Shown here piece by piece: positions 9,204 through 17,625 of a DNA stretch of 64,000 nucleotides. Made by a program: the position numbers and the translations under genes. The notes under the pieces are model-generated. The model did no database searches, was not told where the DNA came from, and was given only the letters and a program-made list of their open reading frames with translations. Within the stretch, counting starts at the first letter, position 1. Every line of letters starts with the position of its first letter. Source of the stretch: Halanaerobium kushneri (lineage in GTDB: Bacteria > Bacillota > Halanaerobiia > Halanaerobiales > Halanaerobiaceae); contig NZ_FTNC01000010.1 in the NCBI RefSeq assembly GCF_900156285.1, positions 57,623 through 121,622 of the forward strand, in the 5' to 3' direction.

Positions 9204-10196
9204 TTAAAAATAACTGATATTTTTTTGTTCCTCTAATCTGTCTGTTGCCGGTGGAGGAGTAATGGAAAGCTCTGTAATTTCTTTTCTCCAATCCTCTGTC
9301 ATCTCGATATCTAATGCCCCCAGTGAACCTTTTAGCTGTTCAAGATTACGAGCCCCAATAATTGGAGCAGTAATAGCCGAATTGGACATTACCCAGGCAA
9401 CTGCCAGCGAGGCTGGTTCGACACCTCTACTATGAGCATGATTGCTGAAATCTTCTGCTATCTGATAATACTGTTTTAAGCCATAGCGGGTAGCATAATC
9501 ATCTCTCTCTACCAGTCTCCCTTTGTCAGGACGTCTGTCCTTACCGTACTTACCTGTCAAAAGACCTCCCCCAAGAGGGCTGTAAGAGATCACTCCCATA
9601 TTCTCAGCTTCTGCCATAGGCAAAATTTCAACTTCCGCCTGTCTTTTGGCAAGATTATACATTGGCTGCACCAGTTCAAAGCGGGCCAGACTTTCCTGAC
9701 GGGAAATGCCAAGAGCCTTTTCTATCTGCCAGGCTGCCCAGTTGCTAACAGCTGGATATAAAATCTTACCCTCTTTAACCAGAGCATCCATAGCCCTTAA
9801 AGTCTGCAGCATATCAGTTTTACTATCAAAACTGTGAACAAAATAAAAATCTATGCGGTCAGTTTTCAACCTCTTTAAACTCTCTTCTACTCCCAGTTTT
9901 ATGTGGCGTCGTGAGAGCCCCTGAGCATTAACATCTTCAGCAGTCTTACCATATACTTTAGAAGTAATTACCAGATCATCTCTACAATTATTTTCCTGCA
10001 TAAATTTACCGAGAAGTTCCTCAGATCGTCCTTCATTGTAAACATCAGCAGAGTCAAAAAAATTAACACCTCTATCTAGAGCCGCCTTAAACATCTTGCG
10101 CGACATCCCTTCGTCAGCTATCCCACCAAAAGACATCGTTCCAAAACAGAGCGGAGAAACCTGAACTCCTGTCTTACCAACTGTTCTGTATTCCAT
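9204..10196 (-). CDS. Aldo/keto reductase
   Basis: This is an NADPH-dependent oxidoreductase of the aldo/keto reductase superfamily (330 aa, TIM barrel). The signature FFDSADVYNEGRSEELLG holds the catalytic Asp and Tyr; ITSKVYG holds Lys and FYFVHSFD holds His. The C-terminal cofactor-binding loop is PIIGARNLEQL. It resembles the YajO/YhdN-type general reductases; the substrate cannot be told from sequence. GGGAGG lies 8 nt before ATG. It is divergent from the PHP phosphatase gene. Confidence 0.88.
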   Translation of the reverse strand: MEYRTVGKTGVQVSPLCFGTMSFGGIADEGMSRKMFKAALDRGVNFFDSADVYNEGRSEELLGKFMQENNCRDDLVITSKVYGKTAEDVNAQGLSRRHIKLGVEESLKRLKTDRIDFYFVHSFDSKTDMLQTLRAMDALVKEGKILYPAVSNWAAWQIEKALGISRQESLARFELVQPMYNLAKRQAEVEILPMAEAENMGVISYSPLGGGLLTGKYGKDRRPDKGRLVERDDYATRYGLKQYYQIAEDFSNHAHSRGVEPASLAVAWVMSNSAITAPIIGARNLEQLKGSLGALDIEMTEDWRKEITELSITPPPATDRLEEQKNISYF

Positions 10197-10353
10197 TATT
10201 TATCCCTCCCGAATTTGCTGTATTCTTTCTATTACCATTATATTCAATTTGAAAGTTAGATACAAATAATTCTTTAAATTTTAAAAAAATTTAATTTGAA
10301 TAAAAACTATGCTATGATAAGGTTAAATATAAATAACCTGGAGGAGATTTTTA

Positions 10354-11160
10354 ATGTATACTTTTGACTATCACCTGCATTCTAAATTTTCAGCTGACTC
10401 AGAAATGACAATGGACGAATTATGTCAGACAGCTGTTGATAAAGGCCTGGATGAAATAGCAATCACTGATCACCATGATATAGATTATAAAGACAACACA
10501 ATTGAGTTTTTACTTGATAAAAATAAATATTTAAAAGAAATAGAAAAGTGTCAGCAGAGATATAAGGGAGATTTAGTTATTAAAAAGGGAGTTGAAATAG
10601 GTCTGCAGTCTCACATACTTAAAGAATGTAATAATTATTTAGATCAGGATTTTGATTTTATTATTGGATCTTTTCATACTGCAGAAAAAAAAGATCTTTA
10701 TAATGGAGATTTTTTTAAAAATTACAGCCAGTGGGAAGCTTATATTCAATATTTAAAATCCGTGCTTGAAGTCGTCCGAAACTATGATAATTACAGTGTA
10801 ATCGGTCATCTGGATATTATCCGCCGTTATGGAGACTTTAATACTCAACCGGATTTAATGGAAAACAACAAAGCTGCTGAACTAATAAGAGAAATTTTAA
10901 AAATAATTATTAGAAAGGATAAGGGACTGGAAGTTAATACATCCGGTTATAGAATTGATGCTAAAAATCCTCTCCCCAGTTTTGAAATTCTGAAACTATA
11001 TTATAAACTGGGAGGAAAAATTTTAACTATTGGTTCGGACAGTCACACACCGGACAAAGTAACTAATAAATTTAATTATACAAAATCAAAACTGAAGGAG
11101 ATTGGTTTCAAAGAACTTACAACTTTTGCAAAAATGAAGCCAGTATTCCATAAAATTTAA
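10354..11160 (+). CDS. PHP-family histidinol-phosphatase (HisJ/HisK-like)
   Basis: This is a polymerase-and-histidinol-phosphatase domain protein of 268 residues, the usual HisJ size. Metal-binding motifs are DYHLHSKFSAD (N-terminus), ITDHHDID, IIGSFHT, SVIGHLDIIRRYG and TIGSDSHTPDKV. The his operon here has a monofunctional HisB and no hisN, so this gene is a good candidate for the missing dephosphorylation of histidinol phosphate; that link is inferred from pathway need and proximity. The ribosome site GGAGGAG lies just before ATG. Confidence 0.85.
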   Translation: MYTFDYHLHSKFSADSEMTMDELCQTAVDKGLDEIAITDHHDIDYKDNTIEFLLDKNKYLKEIEKCQQRYKGDLVIKKGVEIGLQSHILKECNNYLDQDFDFIIGSFHTAEKKDLYNGDFFKNYSQWEAYIQYLKSVLEVVRNYDNYSVIGHLDIIRRYGDFNTQPDLMENNKAAELIREILKIIIRKDKGLEVNTSGYRIDAKNPLPSFEILKLYYKLGGKILTIGSDSHTPDKVTNKFNYTKSKLKEIGFKELTTFAKMKPVFHKI

Positions 11161-11177
11161 CAAAAAATCGCAGGAAT

Positions 11178-11972
11178 TTAATTCTCTCCTGCGATTTCTA
11201 CTAATAATTCTGCTGTATCTTCCGGATCATAAAGATAATATTCTGCTTCAGTACTTAAATCATCTTCATTTTTTACATAAATTGTAATACCATTTTCTAT
11301 AACTCTAAAAACATCTTCATCTGTACTATCATCACCAATATAAATCTGCAAAGTGTTGTCTATCCCCAGTTTCTTATTAATCTGATTACTTATATATTTT
11401 ACTGCCTGACCTTTATCCCAGCCAGCAGGTCTGATTTCAACAATTTTTCGCCCTGCTAAAACCTGATAAGCAGTGTTTTTAAATAAAGCTTTTAAATCTT
11501 TTTCTGCTTTCAGCTGCTTCTGTTCAGATTCAAAGTGTAGAGCAAAACCAAAACCTTTATCCTCCAATCTAACCCCCGCTTTCGCCAGATACTTTTCTTT
11601 GCTTTTCTGATAGTTCTTTTTGCTTAAAACATCAATTTCATTAGTCTGATAGGGATAGATAACCCCTTCCGAAAAAAAGAGCTCGATTTCCAGTCCATGA
11701 CTGCCAGCAAAATTACTCCGCTTAAGATCGATCATCTTTTTAAGCTCAGCTAACTTTCTACCTGAAACCAGGCTTAAATAATAAGCTTCTTTTTTTTCCA
11801 GTTCTTTTAGATTAGTCTCAATTTCTGGTAAAGCGAAAGCAGAAAGGGGATCAGGCTGAAAAGGAGCCAGAGTTCCATCATAATCCAGAAAAAACAGCAC
11901 ATTATCTGCTTTTTTGATTTGAGCTTTAATATTATTAAGATTTAGATTGTCCAGTGCATATTTTTTATTCAT
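11178..11972 (-). CDS. otsB: Trehalose-6-phosphate phosphatase
   Basis: OtsB removes phosphate from trehalose 6-phosphate to give trehalose. It is a HAD-superfamily phosphatase: motif I FFLDYDGTLAPF near residue 28, motif II region SLVSGR, and motif IV GDDSTDEDVF. The length is about 264 residues. The start ATG (11970-11972) overlaps the otsA stop by 8 nt (ATGAATAA) with no clear ribosome site, so translation probably depends on otsA. Trehalose is a known compatible solute, which suits a halophile. Confidence 0.93.
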   Translation of the reverse strand: MNKKYALDNLNLNNIKAQIKKADNVLFFLDYDGTLAPFQPDPLSAFALPEIETNLKELEKKEAYYLSLVSGRKLAELKKMIDLKRSNFAGSHGLEIELFFSEGVIYPYQTNEIDVLSKKNYQKSKEKYLAKAGVRLEDKGFGFALHFESEQKQLKAEKDLKALFKNTAYQVLAGRKIVEIRPAGWDKGQAVKYISNQINKKLGIDNTLQIYIGDDSTDEDVFRVIENGITIYVKNEDDLSTEAEYYLYDPEDTAELLVEIAGEN

Positions 11973-13383
11973 AACAATCAATCCAATTTTCTAGAAAATA
12001 ATCACGCCACCAGTTAATATCATATTCTTTTAGATCAGCTTGAGCCTGCTCTAATCTCTCTTTTTTCTCTGCTGCAGGCATCTCCAGACCCTGATAAATA
12101 CCATCTGCGAGCTCCTCAGTATTATATGGATTCACCTGGATAGCACTGTCTAAATATTCAGCTGCACCTGCAAATTCAGAGAGCAGCAGAACTCCGGAAT
12201 CCTGAACTGCCAGATATTCTTTAGCAACCAGATTCATCCCATCAATTGAAGCTGTAATCAATGCCAGATCAGCCGCTTTATAGTAAGGAAGCAAATCTTC
12301 CTGAGGAACTGAACCATAAAAGTATTTTACAGGCTGCCATTTATCTTTTTGATATTTTCCATTGATTTCCCCTACCTTTTTTTCAATTCTTTCTTTCATC
12401 TGCTGATATTCTTCAATTCCTGTTCTACTGGGGGCAACTCGCTGAACAAAAGTTAGTTCACACTGATATTCTGGATACTTTTCAAAAAATTTATCAATCC
12501 CTGCCAATCTTTCTTCAATTCCTTTGGTATAGTCCAATCTATCAACAGCAAAAATCAGTTTTTCAGTTTCATAACTCGACTTGATTTCTTTTGCTTTTGC
12601 AAGGTAATCCTCATCCTGAGCTAGATTACTAAATTTCTGATAATCTATTCCCAGGGGGATACTTTCCACTCTAGTTTTTGCTCCCTGATAATATACTTCT
12701 TTCTCGGAAAAATTGACTTCTGCTCCAATCTTTTCAGCACAGCTTAAAAAATTATAGACAAAAAGATCTGTATGAAAAGCCAGAAAATCAGCAGCCAGCA
12801 TTCCTTCTATAATCTCTTTTCGCCAGGGAATAGTCCTAAAAGCCTCCCAGGCCGGCCAGGGTATATGCCAGAAAAGTGATGTTTTAGTTTCCGGTTTTTC
12901 TTCTTTTAATATACCGGGAACCAGAGCCAGATGATAATCATGAATCCAGACAAGATCATCTTCCTGCAGTTCATCCAGCACACTTTCTGCATATTTCTGA
13001 TTTACCTGTTTGTAATTTAGCCAGTAATCCTCCTTATAATTTGCTTTCGAGATAAAAGTGTGGCTAATTGGCCACATAACTTCATTCGAAAATCCGTAAT
13101 AAAAACCATTTTTCTCTTCTTCACTCAACTTCACTCTTTTTAATGTGTAGCCATCATTATCAGGAACTTTTACCTTATTATCCTGATCAACAACCTCAAA
13201 ATCAGCCTCACCTCGACCCCAGGCAATCCAGAGCCCATTATCTTCCTGCATCATTGGATCGAGACCAGTTGTCAGTCCACCGGCAAGTTTCTGCTGCTTA
13301 ATTCCCTGATTTTGATAAACGTGTTTATACGGTTCTCCATTGGAAACCAGAACAAGTCTTTTCTGCTTTAATTCTGCTTCCAT
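11965..13383 (-). CDS. otsA: Alpha,alpha-trehalose-phosphate synthase (GT20 family)
   Basis: This is a GT20 glycosyltransferase of 472 residues that joins an NDP-glucose to glucose 6-phosphate. Motifs: RLVLVSN at the N-terminus, VWIHDYHLALVPGIL, FWHIPWPAWEAFRTIPWR, VDRLDYTKGI and DGMNLVAKEYL. The SNGEPY and HIPWPAWE variants differ from E. coli OtsA, so a related product such as glucosylglycerol phosphate cannot be fully excluded, but the coupled otsB favours trehalose. AGGAGG lies 7 nt before ATG. A small XRE regulator is encoded just upstream on the same strand. Confidence 0.88.
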   Translation of the reverse strand: MEAELKQKRLVLVSNGEPYKHVYQNQGIKQQKLAGGLTTGLDPMMQEDNGLWIAWGRGEADFEVVDQDNKVKVPDNDGYTLKRVKLSEEEKNGFYYGFSNEVMWPISHTFISKANYKEDYWLNYKQVNQKYAESVLDELQEDDLVWIHDYHLALVPGILKEEKPETKTSLFWHIPWPAWEAFRTIPWRKEIIEGMLAADFLAFHTDLFVYNFLSCAEKIGAEVNFSEKEVYYQGAKTRVESIPLGIDYQKFSNLAQDEDYLAKAKEIKSSYETEKLIFAVDRLDYTKGIEERLAGIDKFFEKYPEYQCELTFVQRVAPSRTGIEEYQQMKERIEKKVGEINGKYQKDKWQPVKYFYGSVPQEDLLPYYKAADLALITASIDGMNLVAKEYLAVQDSGVLLLSEFAGAAEYLDSAIQVNPYNTEELADGIYQGLEMPAAEKKERLEQAQADLKEYDINWWRDYFLENWIDCYE

Positions 13384-13507
13384 AATTATTACCTCCTATT
13401 TTTGCAACTTCTCACTTCTCCTATATTAAAAAATAACACAAAACAGAGGTAATTAAAGTAATCATTTAACAAAAATCAGTTTAATTAAATTTTGCATTAA
13501 TATTCAG

Positions 13508-13705
13508 TCATTTTAAAAGATCATTTAATGAAACATCCAGAGCCTTAGATATTTTTTCTAAGTTTTTTAAGGAAGGGCTCTGAAGTCCATTTTCAATATT
13601 ACTTAAAAAAGACTGGGCAATACCTGCTTTCTCTGCCAGTTTAAGCTGAGTCAGCTCTCTTTCTTTTCGAAACTTTTTGATTTTCCTTGCTAACTTTGCT
13701 GACAT
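13508..13705 (-). CDS. Small XRE-family DNA-binding regulator
   Basis: This is a 65-residue protein that is almost entirely one helix-turn-helix domain of the Cro/cI (XRE) type: ELTQLKLAEKAGIAQSFLSNIENG is the HTH and SPSLKNLEKISKALDVSLNDLLK completes the five-helix fold. GGGAGG lies 8 nt before ATG. It is transcribed away from a second XRE gene and towards otsA (124 nt gap), so it may control itself, its neighbour and possibly trehalose synthesis; this is inference. Confidence 0.8.
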   Translation of the reverse strand: MSAKLARKIKKFRKERELTQLKLAEKAGIAQSFLSNIENGLQSPSLKNLEKISKALDVSLNDLLK

Positions 13706-13746
13706 ATTTCTTCCTCCCTTAATATTTTATTCACTATATACTATAC

Positions 13747-13758
13747 TATCACTATAAT
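13747..13758. promoter_or_regulatory. Operator-like repeat, copy 1 (xre intergenic region)
   Basis: TATCACTATAAT lies 42 nt before the 65-aa XRE gene. An exact inverted copy is at 13895-13906 near the promoter of the other XRE gene. The pairing of one copy per divergent promoter suggests a shared operator. Confidence 0.5.
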
Positions 13759-13871
13759 AATTTATCTTCAATAATTATAATGATTAATAAGTTATATATT
13801 AATATTTTTTATAATCTTCAGAATTAAATTTATAAAATTTTATCTTTTTACTATTTTTTGCAAGAAATAAA

Positions 13872-13880
13872 TGGTATAAT
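13872..13880 (+). promoter_or_regulatory. Extended -10 promoter for the 101-aa XRE gene
   Basis: TGGTATAAT is an extended -10 (TG, one base, TATAAT), giving a start near 13887. No good -35 is visible. The operator-like repeat at 13895-13906 would sit just after the transcription start. Confidence 0.5.
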
Positions 13881-13894
13881 AGTGTTAAATTATC

Positions 13895-13906
13895 ATTATA
13901 GTGATA
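13895..13906. promoter_or_regulatory. Operator-like repeat, copy 2 (xre intergenic region)
   Basis: ATTATAGTGATA is the exact reverse complement of 13747-13758, placed just after the likely transcription start of the XRE gene at 13968. A repressor bound here would block that promoter. Confidence 0.5.
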
Positions 13907-13967
13907 TAAATTATTTATTAACTATCTGGAAAGATCACAAAAGAATATCTGCAGGGAGGTATTGATT

Positions 13968-14273
13968 ATGAATATCGGAAAGCGTTTAAAAAAGTACCGT
14001 AATGAAAGACATTTAAGTCAGAAGAAGTTGTCACTTCACACAGGAATCAGCCAGTCATTTATTAGTTCAATTGAATCAAACAAACAGTCACCCACAATTA
14101 CAACTCTGGAACGAATATGTGATGTTCTGGGAATTACAATTGCAGAATTTTTTTCTAAACCAGATAATGCTGTTCCTGATTCATTAAAACCTCTGCTTGA
14201 TAATGCTCGCCAGTTGAGCCCTGTTCAAAGGAAAAGCTTAATAAATTTTTTAGAAAGTCTAAATAGTGATTAA
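13968..14273 (+). CDS. SinR-like XRE-family regulator
   Basis: This is a 101-residue protein with an N-terminal XRE helix-turn-helix (NERHLSQKKLSLHTGISQSFISSIE, residues about 13-38) followed by the stabilising helices TTLERICDVLGITIAEFF and a short C-terminal tail (residues 70-101) that may help dimerise. This resembles SinR-type regulators. ATG at 13968 is chosen because GGGAGG lies 8 nt upstream; a TTG at 13962 is too close to it. It ends in a clear hairpin terminator. Confidence 0.82.
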   Translation: MNIGKRLKKYRNERHLSQKKLSLHTGISQSFISSIESNKQSPTITTLERICDVLGITIAEFFSKPDNAVPDSLKPLLDNARQLSPVQRKSLINFLESLNSD

Positions 14274-14287
14274 TCGTTTTTACATAA

Positions 14288-14330
14288 AAACCCTCAAGAA
14301 AGTTAGAAATCCTTTCCTGAGGGTTTCTTA
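14288..14330 (+). terminator. Terminator of the SinR-like gene
   Basis: The stem AAACCCTCAAGAAAG (14288-14302) pairs with CTTTCCTGAGGGTTT (14312-14326), with one mismatch, and is followed by CTTAGTTTTAG. Confidence 0.75.
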
Positions 14331-14367
14331 GTTTTAGTTATAGAGGTTATAAATATAAAACCAACAT

Positions 14368-14396
14368 TAAAAAAAGACCTGCATCTAAGGCAGGCC
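14368..14396 (-). terminator. Terminator of the metallo-hydrolase gene
   Basis: On the minus strand a stem CCTGC/GCAGG with GGCC/GGTC extensions (14376-14396) is followed by TTTTTTT (14369-14375). It lies 34 nt past the stop at 14431. Confidence 0.8.
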
Positions 14397-14430
14397 AAAA
14401 ATTAACAATATTTATTGAGTATAATAAGAG

Positions 14431-15021
14431 TTATATCTCCAATTCTTCCCCAATTTCTATTACTCTGGACTCACAGCCAATCTGCTCAAATTTACTGGAC
14501 AGTCCTTTTGCCTGCAGCAGTTCCTGTCTTTCTTCAGGATCATAATGATAGGGAATAGCCATTGCTGGATTTAACTTAATAACCTTTTCTAAGTAATCGG
14601 AAAAATAGTCATTAAAACAGGCTGTAAAAAGCAATTTAATCTCATCTCCGGGATCAGGATAATCAGAGGCATCAGCTGTCTGATATAAACCTTTATAAAA
14701 ATAGGCTACAGACCCCTCAGAATTATAGCAGTCAACATCTAAAACCTTAATTTCATCCTCTATTACATCTCCTGCCTCTACAACTTCTCCCTCAAAATCA
14801 AACTTGTCATAAACAGATTGTGGAGCAAAAACTTTAGTATCTTTCCCGCTTATAGCTGCCAGATCATCTAAATTAATGTGATCATCATGCTCATGAGTAA
14901 TTAATACAATATCTGCTACAAAATTGCTTTCTACTTTAAAGCTGGGGTCAATGACAATTTTGTTATCATCTTCAATTAAAAGAGCCGAATTTCCTAACCA
15001 CTTAACTTTGATAATAATCAT
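14431..15021 (-). CDS. Metallo-beta-lactamase-fold hydrolase (UlaG/YtkL-like)
   Basis: This 196-residue protein has the metallo-beta-lactamase fold. WLGNSALLIEDDNKIVIDPS starts the fold and LITHEHDDHIN is the metal-binding HxHxDH motif near residue 41; later metal ligands are less obvious (LFTACFND, IPYHYDP). It resembles the short cytoplasmic MBL proteins of the UlaG/YtkL type, whose substrates are mostly unknown. The ATG start directly abuts AGGAG, an unusually short spacing, so the true start may differ slightly. Confidence 0.75.
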   Translation of the reverse strand: MIIIKVKWLGNSALLIEDDNKIVIDPSFKVESNFVADIVLITHEHDDHINLDDLAAISGKDTKVFAPQSVYDKFDFEGEVVEAGDVIEDEIKVLDVDCYNSEGSVAYFYKGLYQTADASDYPDPGDEIKLLFTACFNDYFSDYLEKVIKLNPAMAIPYHYDPEERQELLQAKGLSSKFEQIGCESRVIEIGEELEI

Positions 15022-15082
15022 CTCCTGTTGAATTTATTAGATCTAACAATATTAATTTTAACACAAATTTTTCAATAAACAA

Positions 15083-15115
15083 AATAGCCCCCCACCAGAA
15101 GCAGGGAGCTTATAA
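15083..15115 (-). terminator. Possible terminator of glgC
   Basis: On the minus strand an AGCTCCC...GGGGGGCT hairpin is followed by ATTTTGTTT. It is imperfect, but it lies 20 nt past the glgC stop. Confidence 0.45.
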
Positions 15116-15132
15116 ATAACTTTTTATTAGCT

Positions 15133-16443
15133 TTAAGTATTTAACTCTCTTACATGAGCTTCGTCTCCAGCTGCAACCTTTTCTCCTATTTCAGAACTAA
15201 TCGTGCTGCCACTTGGGATTTCTTTATTTTCAAAATCATCTACTCCCACATAAGAGAAAATACGACAGTTTCGTCCAATAGTTGTTCCTTCAGGAATAGT
15301 AGCTCTTTTGGCTATCACATTCAGCCCATTTGCTAAGAGGTCTGGTTTATCCTTATTTGGTGTATAATCATCACCAGAACCTATCTTACAGTTAGCCATT
15401 ACCTCAACTTCTTTATCAATAATAGCTTTTTCGACTACAGAATTACTCCTTATTATTGTATCATTAAAGATAATCGAGTCTCTAACTACCGCCCCTTCTT
15501 CAACATAAACTCCAGGACTAATAATTGAATTTTCTACAATTCCATTAATAATTGAACCATTGGAGATTAAACTTTTCGAAGCACAGGCATCCTTACCAAA
15601 TTTAACTGGAGGTTTTTCTTCACTTCTGGTATGCAGTTTCCAGTCTTCATTATATAAATTTAGACTTGGAACAGGTTCAGTTAGCTCCAGACTGCTCTCC
15701 CAGTAAGCCTCAAGTGTACCTACATCTTTCCAGTAATCATCAAATTCATAGAGATAAACACCTTCTTTTTCAATCATAGGTGGAATAATATGATGACCAA
15801 AATCAGAATCCTCTTCAGTACAATATTTTTCCAGAACTTCCAGCAGTACTTCTTTTTTGAAAATATAAATCCCCATTGAAGCTAAATTACTCGGTGGATT
15901 TTCCGGTTTTTCTACAAAATCTGTGATTCTCATTTCATCATTATAAGCTAAAATACCAAAACGATTTGCATCCTCATAAGGAACAGGTTGAGCTGCAATT
16001 GTTAAATCAGCTCCCTTTTGACGGTGGTAATCTATCATTTTACTGTAGTCCATCTCATAGACGTGATCTCCAGATAAAATCACTACATCTTCCGGATCTT
16101 TATTTTCAATAAAACTAATGTTTTTATAAATAGCATGAGCTGTACCCTCATACCAGTCTGTTTTCCCCGGCTTACCTCTATAGGGCTGTAGGATTGTAAC
16201 TCCACCCAGTCGGCGATCTAAATCCCATGGTTTACCAATTCCTATATGATTATTTAGAGAAAGTGGTAAATACTGAGTCAAAACCCCTACATTATAGATT
16301 CCGGAATTAACACAGTTGCTTAAGGCAAAGTCAATCAATCTAAACTTTCCTGCAAATGGGACACTCGGTTTAGCTCTATGTGCTGATAAAATATCAAGCC
16401 TGGTTCCTCTGCCACCTGCTAAAATTAATGCTAGTGTTTTCAT
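15133..16443 (-). CDS. glgC: Glucose-1-phosphate adenylyltransferase
   Basis: GlgC makes ADP-glucose from ATP and glucose 1-phosphate, the first committed step of glycogen synthesis. The 436-residue protein has the nucleotidyltransferase signature LALILAGGRGTRLD, the glucose-1-P region NRFGILAYNDEM and FVEKPENPPSNLASMGIYIF, and a C-terminal left-handed beta-helix with hexapeptide-like repeats (about 290-420). GGGGG lies 6 nt before ATG. It stands alone: no glgA, glgB or glgP is nearby. ADP-glucose could also feed OtsA, but this is speculative. Confidence 0.92.
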   Translation of the reverse strand: MKTLALILAGGRGTRLDILSAHRAKPSVPFAGKFRLIDFALSNCVNSGIYNVGVLTQYLPLSLNNHIGIGKPWDLDRRLGGVTILQPYRGKPGKTDWYEGTAHAIYKNISFIENKDPEDVVILSGDHVYEMDYSKMIDYHRQKGADLTIAAQPVPYEDANRFGILAYNDEMRITDFVEKPENPPSNLASMGIYIFKKEVLLEVLEKYCTEEDSDFGHHIIPPMIEKEGVYLYEFDDYWKDVGTLEAYWESSLELTEPVPSLNLYNEDWKLHTRSEEKPPVKFGKDACASKSLISNGSIINGIVENSIISPGVYVEEGAVVRDSIIFNDTIIRSNSVVEKAIIDKEVEVMANCKIGSGDDYTPNKDKPDLLANGLNVIAKRATIPEGTTIGRNCRIFSYVGVDDFENKEIPSGSTISSEIGEKVAAGDEAHVRELNT

Positions 16444-16662
16444 AGAATACCCCCTATTTGTTAGAACAAAACTATATTATTTTTTTCATCTTATATTTAT
16501 ATATATTAGGCAAAATTAGGTAAAATCCTTTATTTTTTTGAAAAATTCCGACTTGAAAAAGTATTCTCTTTTATCAGAAATCGTTTTAGTATTTAACCGG
16601 CTAAATATAGTTTGTTCCTGCTATTTATGCTATAATATAATTAAAGAAAGAAGGTGAAATTT

Positions 16663-17625
16663 ATGCAGATAATTACAATTTCACGACAGACAGCAAGTGG
16701 AGGAGAAGAAATTGCTGCAGAACTTGCCAATAGACTTGGCTTAAAACTAATTGACCGTAATTTTGTTCTAGAAAACTGGCTGCCCGAAGTTGCTGATGAG
16801 CATCAGCTTCATATGCTGGAGCAGAGTTCTAAATTCTACACTAAGATACTAAATCCTGATGCTGAAAAAAAAGAACAGCTATCTTTTGCTGACTATATCG
16901 CTCAGAGGCTGAAAAAAGAAGCTGAAAAAAATAATCTTCTGATTTTGGGGCTGGGTGCACAAATTATTTTCAAAAAGCATCCTTATACTCTTCACTTTAA
17001 AATTGTTGCCAGTGAAGAATACAGAGTAAACGAATTAAAACAAAAATATGGGCTCCACCAGGAAGAGGCAGCAAGAGAACTTGAGCTGGCTGACCGCAAA
17101 CACCGTCGTTATGTCTGGCGGATCCACAAACAGGACTGGGAGGAAACAACACTCTATCATCTTACTTTAAACAGAGACGGTTTAAATCTGGAAGAAAGTC
17201 TCTCAGTTTTAATGACTCTGGTTGATCTAAAAAAAGAAAATCCAAAACCACTGGAAGATAATATTGATATTAAATCGGAGAATATTGAAAGTGAGAGTCA
17301 GCGCAATTTTGGTCACGAAAGCGAAAAAGAATTTGCAAAAATTTTGGATATGCATCATATTAAATGGGAGTATGAGCCAAGTGAATTTCCACTGGAATGG
17401 GATCCAGAAGGTAATGTGGTCATGGCCTTTAGACCGGATTTTTATCTGACCGAACATGACACTTATGTTGAACTAACAACTATGAAAAGAAAATATACAA
17501 CAGAAAAAAACAAAAAAGTAAGACTGCTGCAGCAGCTTTATCCTCATATTAAGATAAAAATTGTTTATAAAAAGGATTTTGAACAACTGGCTGATAAATT
17601 TGAACTCAATGGGAGTGAGGATTAA
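16663..17625 (+). CDS. Cytidylate-kinase-like domain fused to a PD-(D/E)XK-like nuclease domain
   Basis: Residues 1-200 match the cytidylate-kinase-like P-loop family: IITISRQTASGGEEIAAELANRLGLKLIDR, where the TASGGE loop replaces the usual GxxGxGKS. Residues about 215-310 look like a restriction-type nuclease core: an N-terminal helix GHESEKEFAKILD, then EPSEFPL, FRPDFYL (Asp) and YVELTTMK (Glu), followed by KIKIVYKKDFEQL. The canonical Lys two places after Glu is Thr here, so activity is uncertain. ATG at 16663 is chosen (GAAGG 8 nt upstream; GTG 16654 is too close). An extended -10 TGCTATAAT lies upstream. The stop overlaps the next start by one base. Confidence 0.7.
   Translation: MQIITISRQTASGGEEIAAELANRLGLKLIDRNFVLENWLPEVADEHQLHMLEQSSKFYTKILNPDAEKKEQLSFADYIAQRLKKEAEKNNLLILGLGAQIIFKKHPYTLHFKIVASEEYRVNELKQKYGLHQEEAARELELADRKHRRYVWRIHKQDWEETTLYHLTLNRDGLNLEESLSVLMTLVDLKKENPKPLEDNIDIKSENIESESQRNFGHESEKEFAKILDMHHIKWEYEPSEFPLEWDPEGNVVMAFRPDFYLTEHDTYVELTTMKRKYTTEKNKKVRLLQQLYPHIKIKIVYKKDFEQLADKFELNGSED

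Noticed and set aside
11965..13383. Glucosylglycerol-phosphate synthase instead of OtsA
   Set aside because: Some N-terminal motifs deviate from E. coli OtsA, but the coupled gene is a trehalose-phosphatase-type HAD protein, which favours trehalose.
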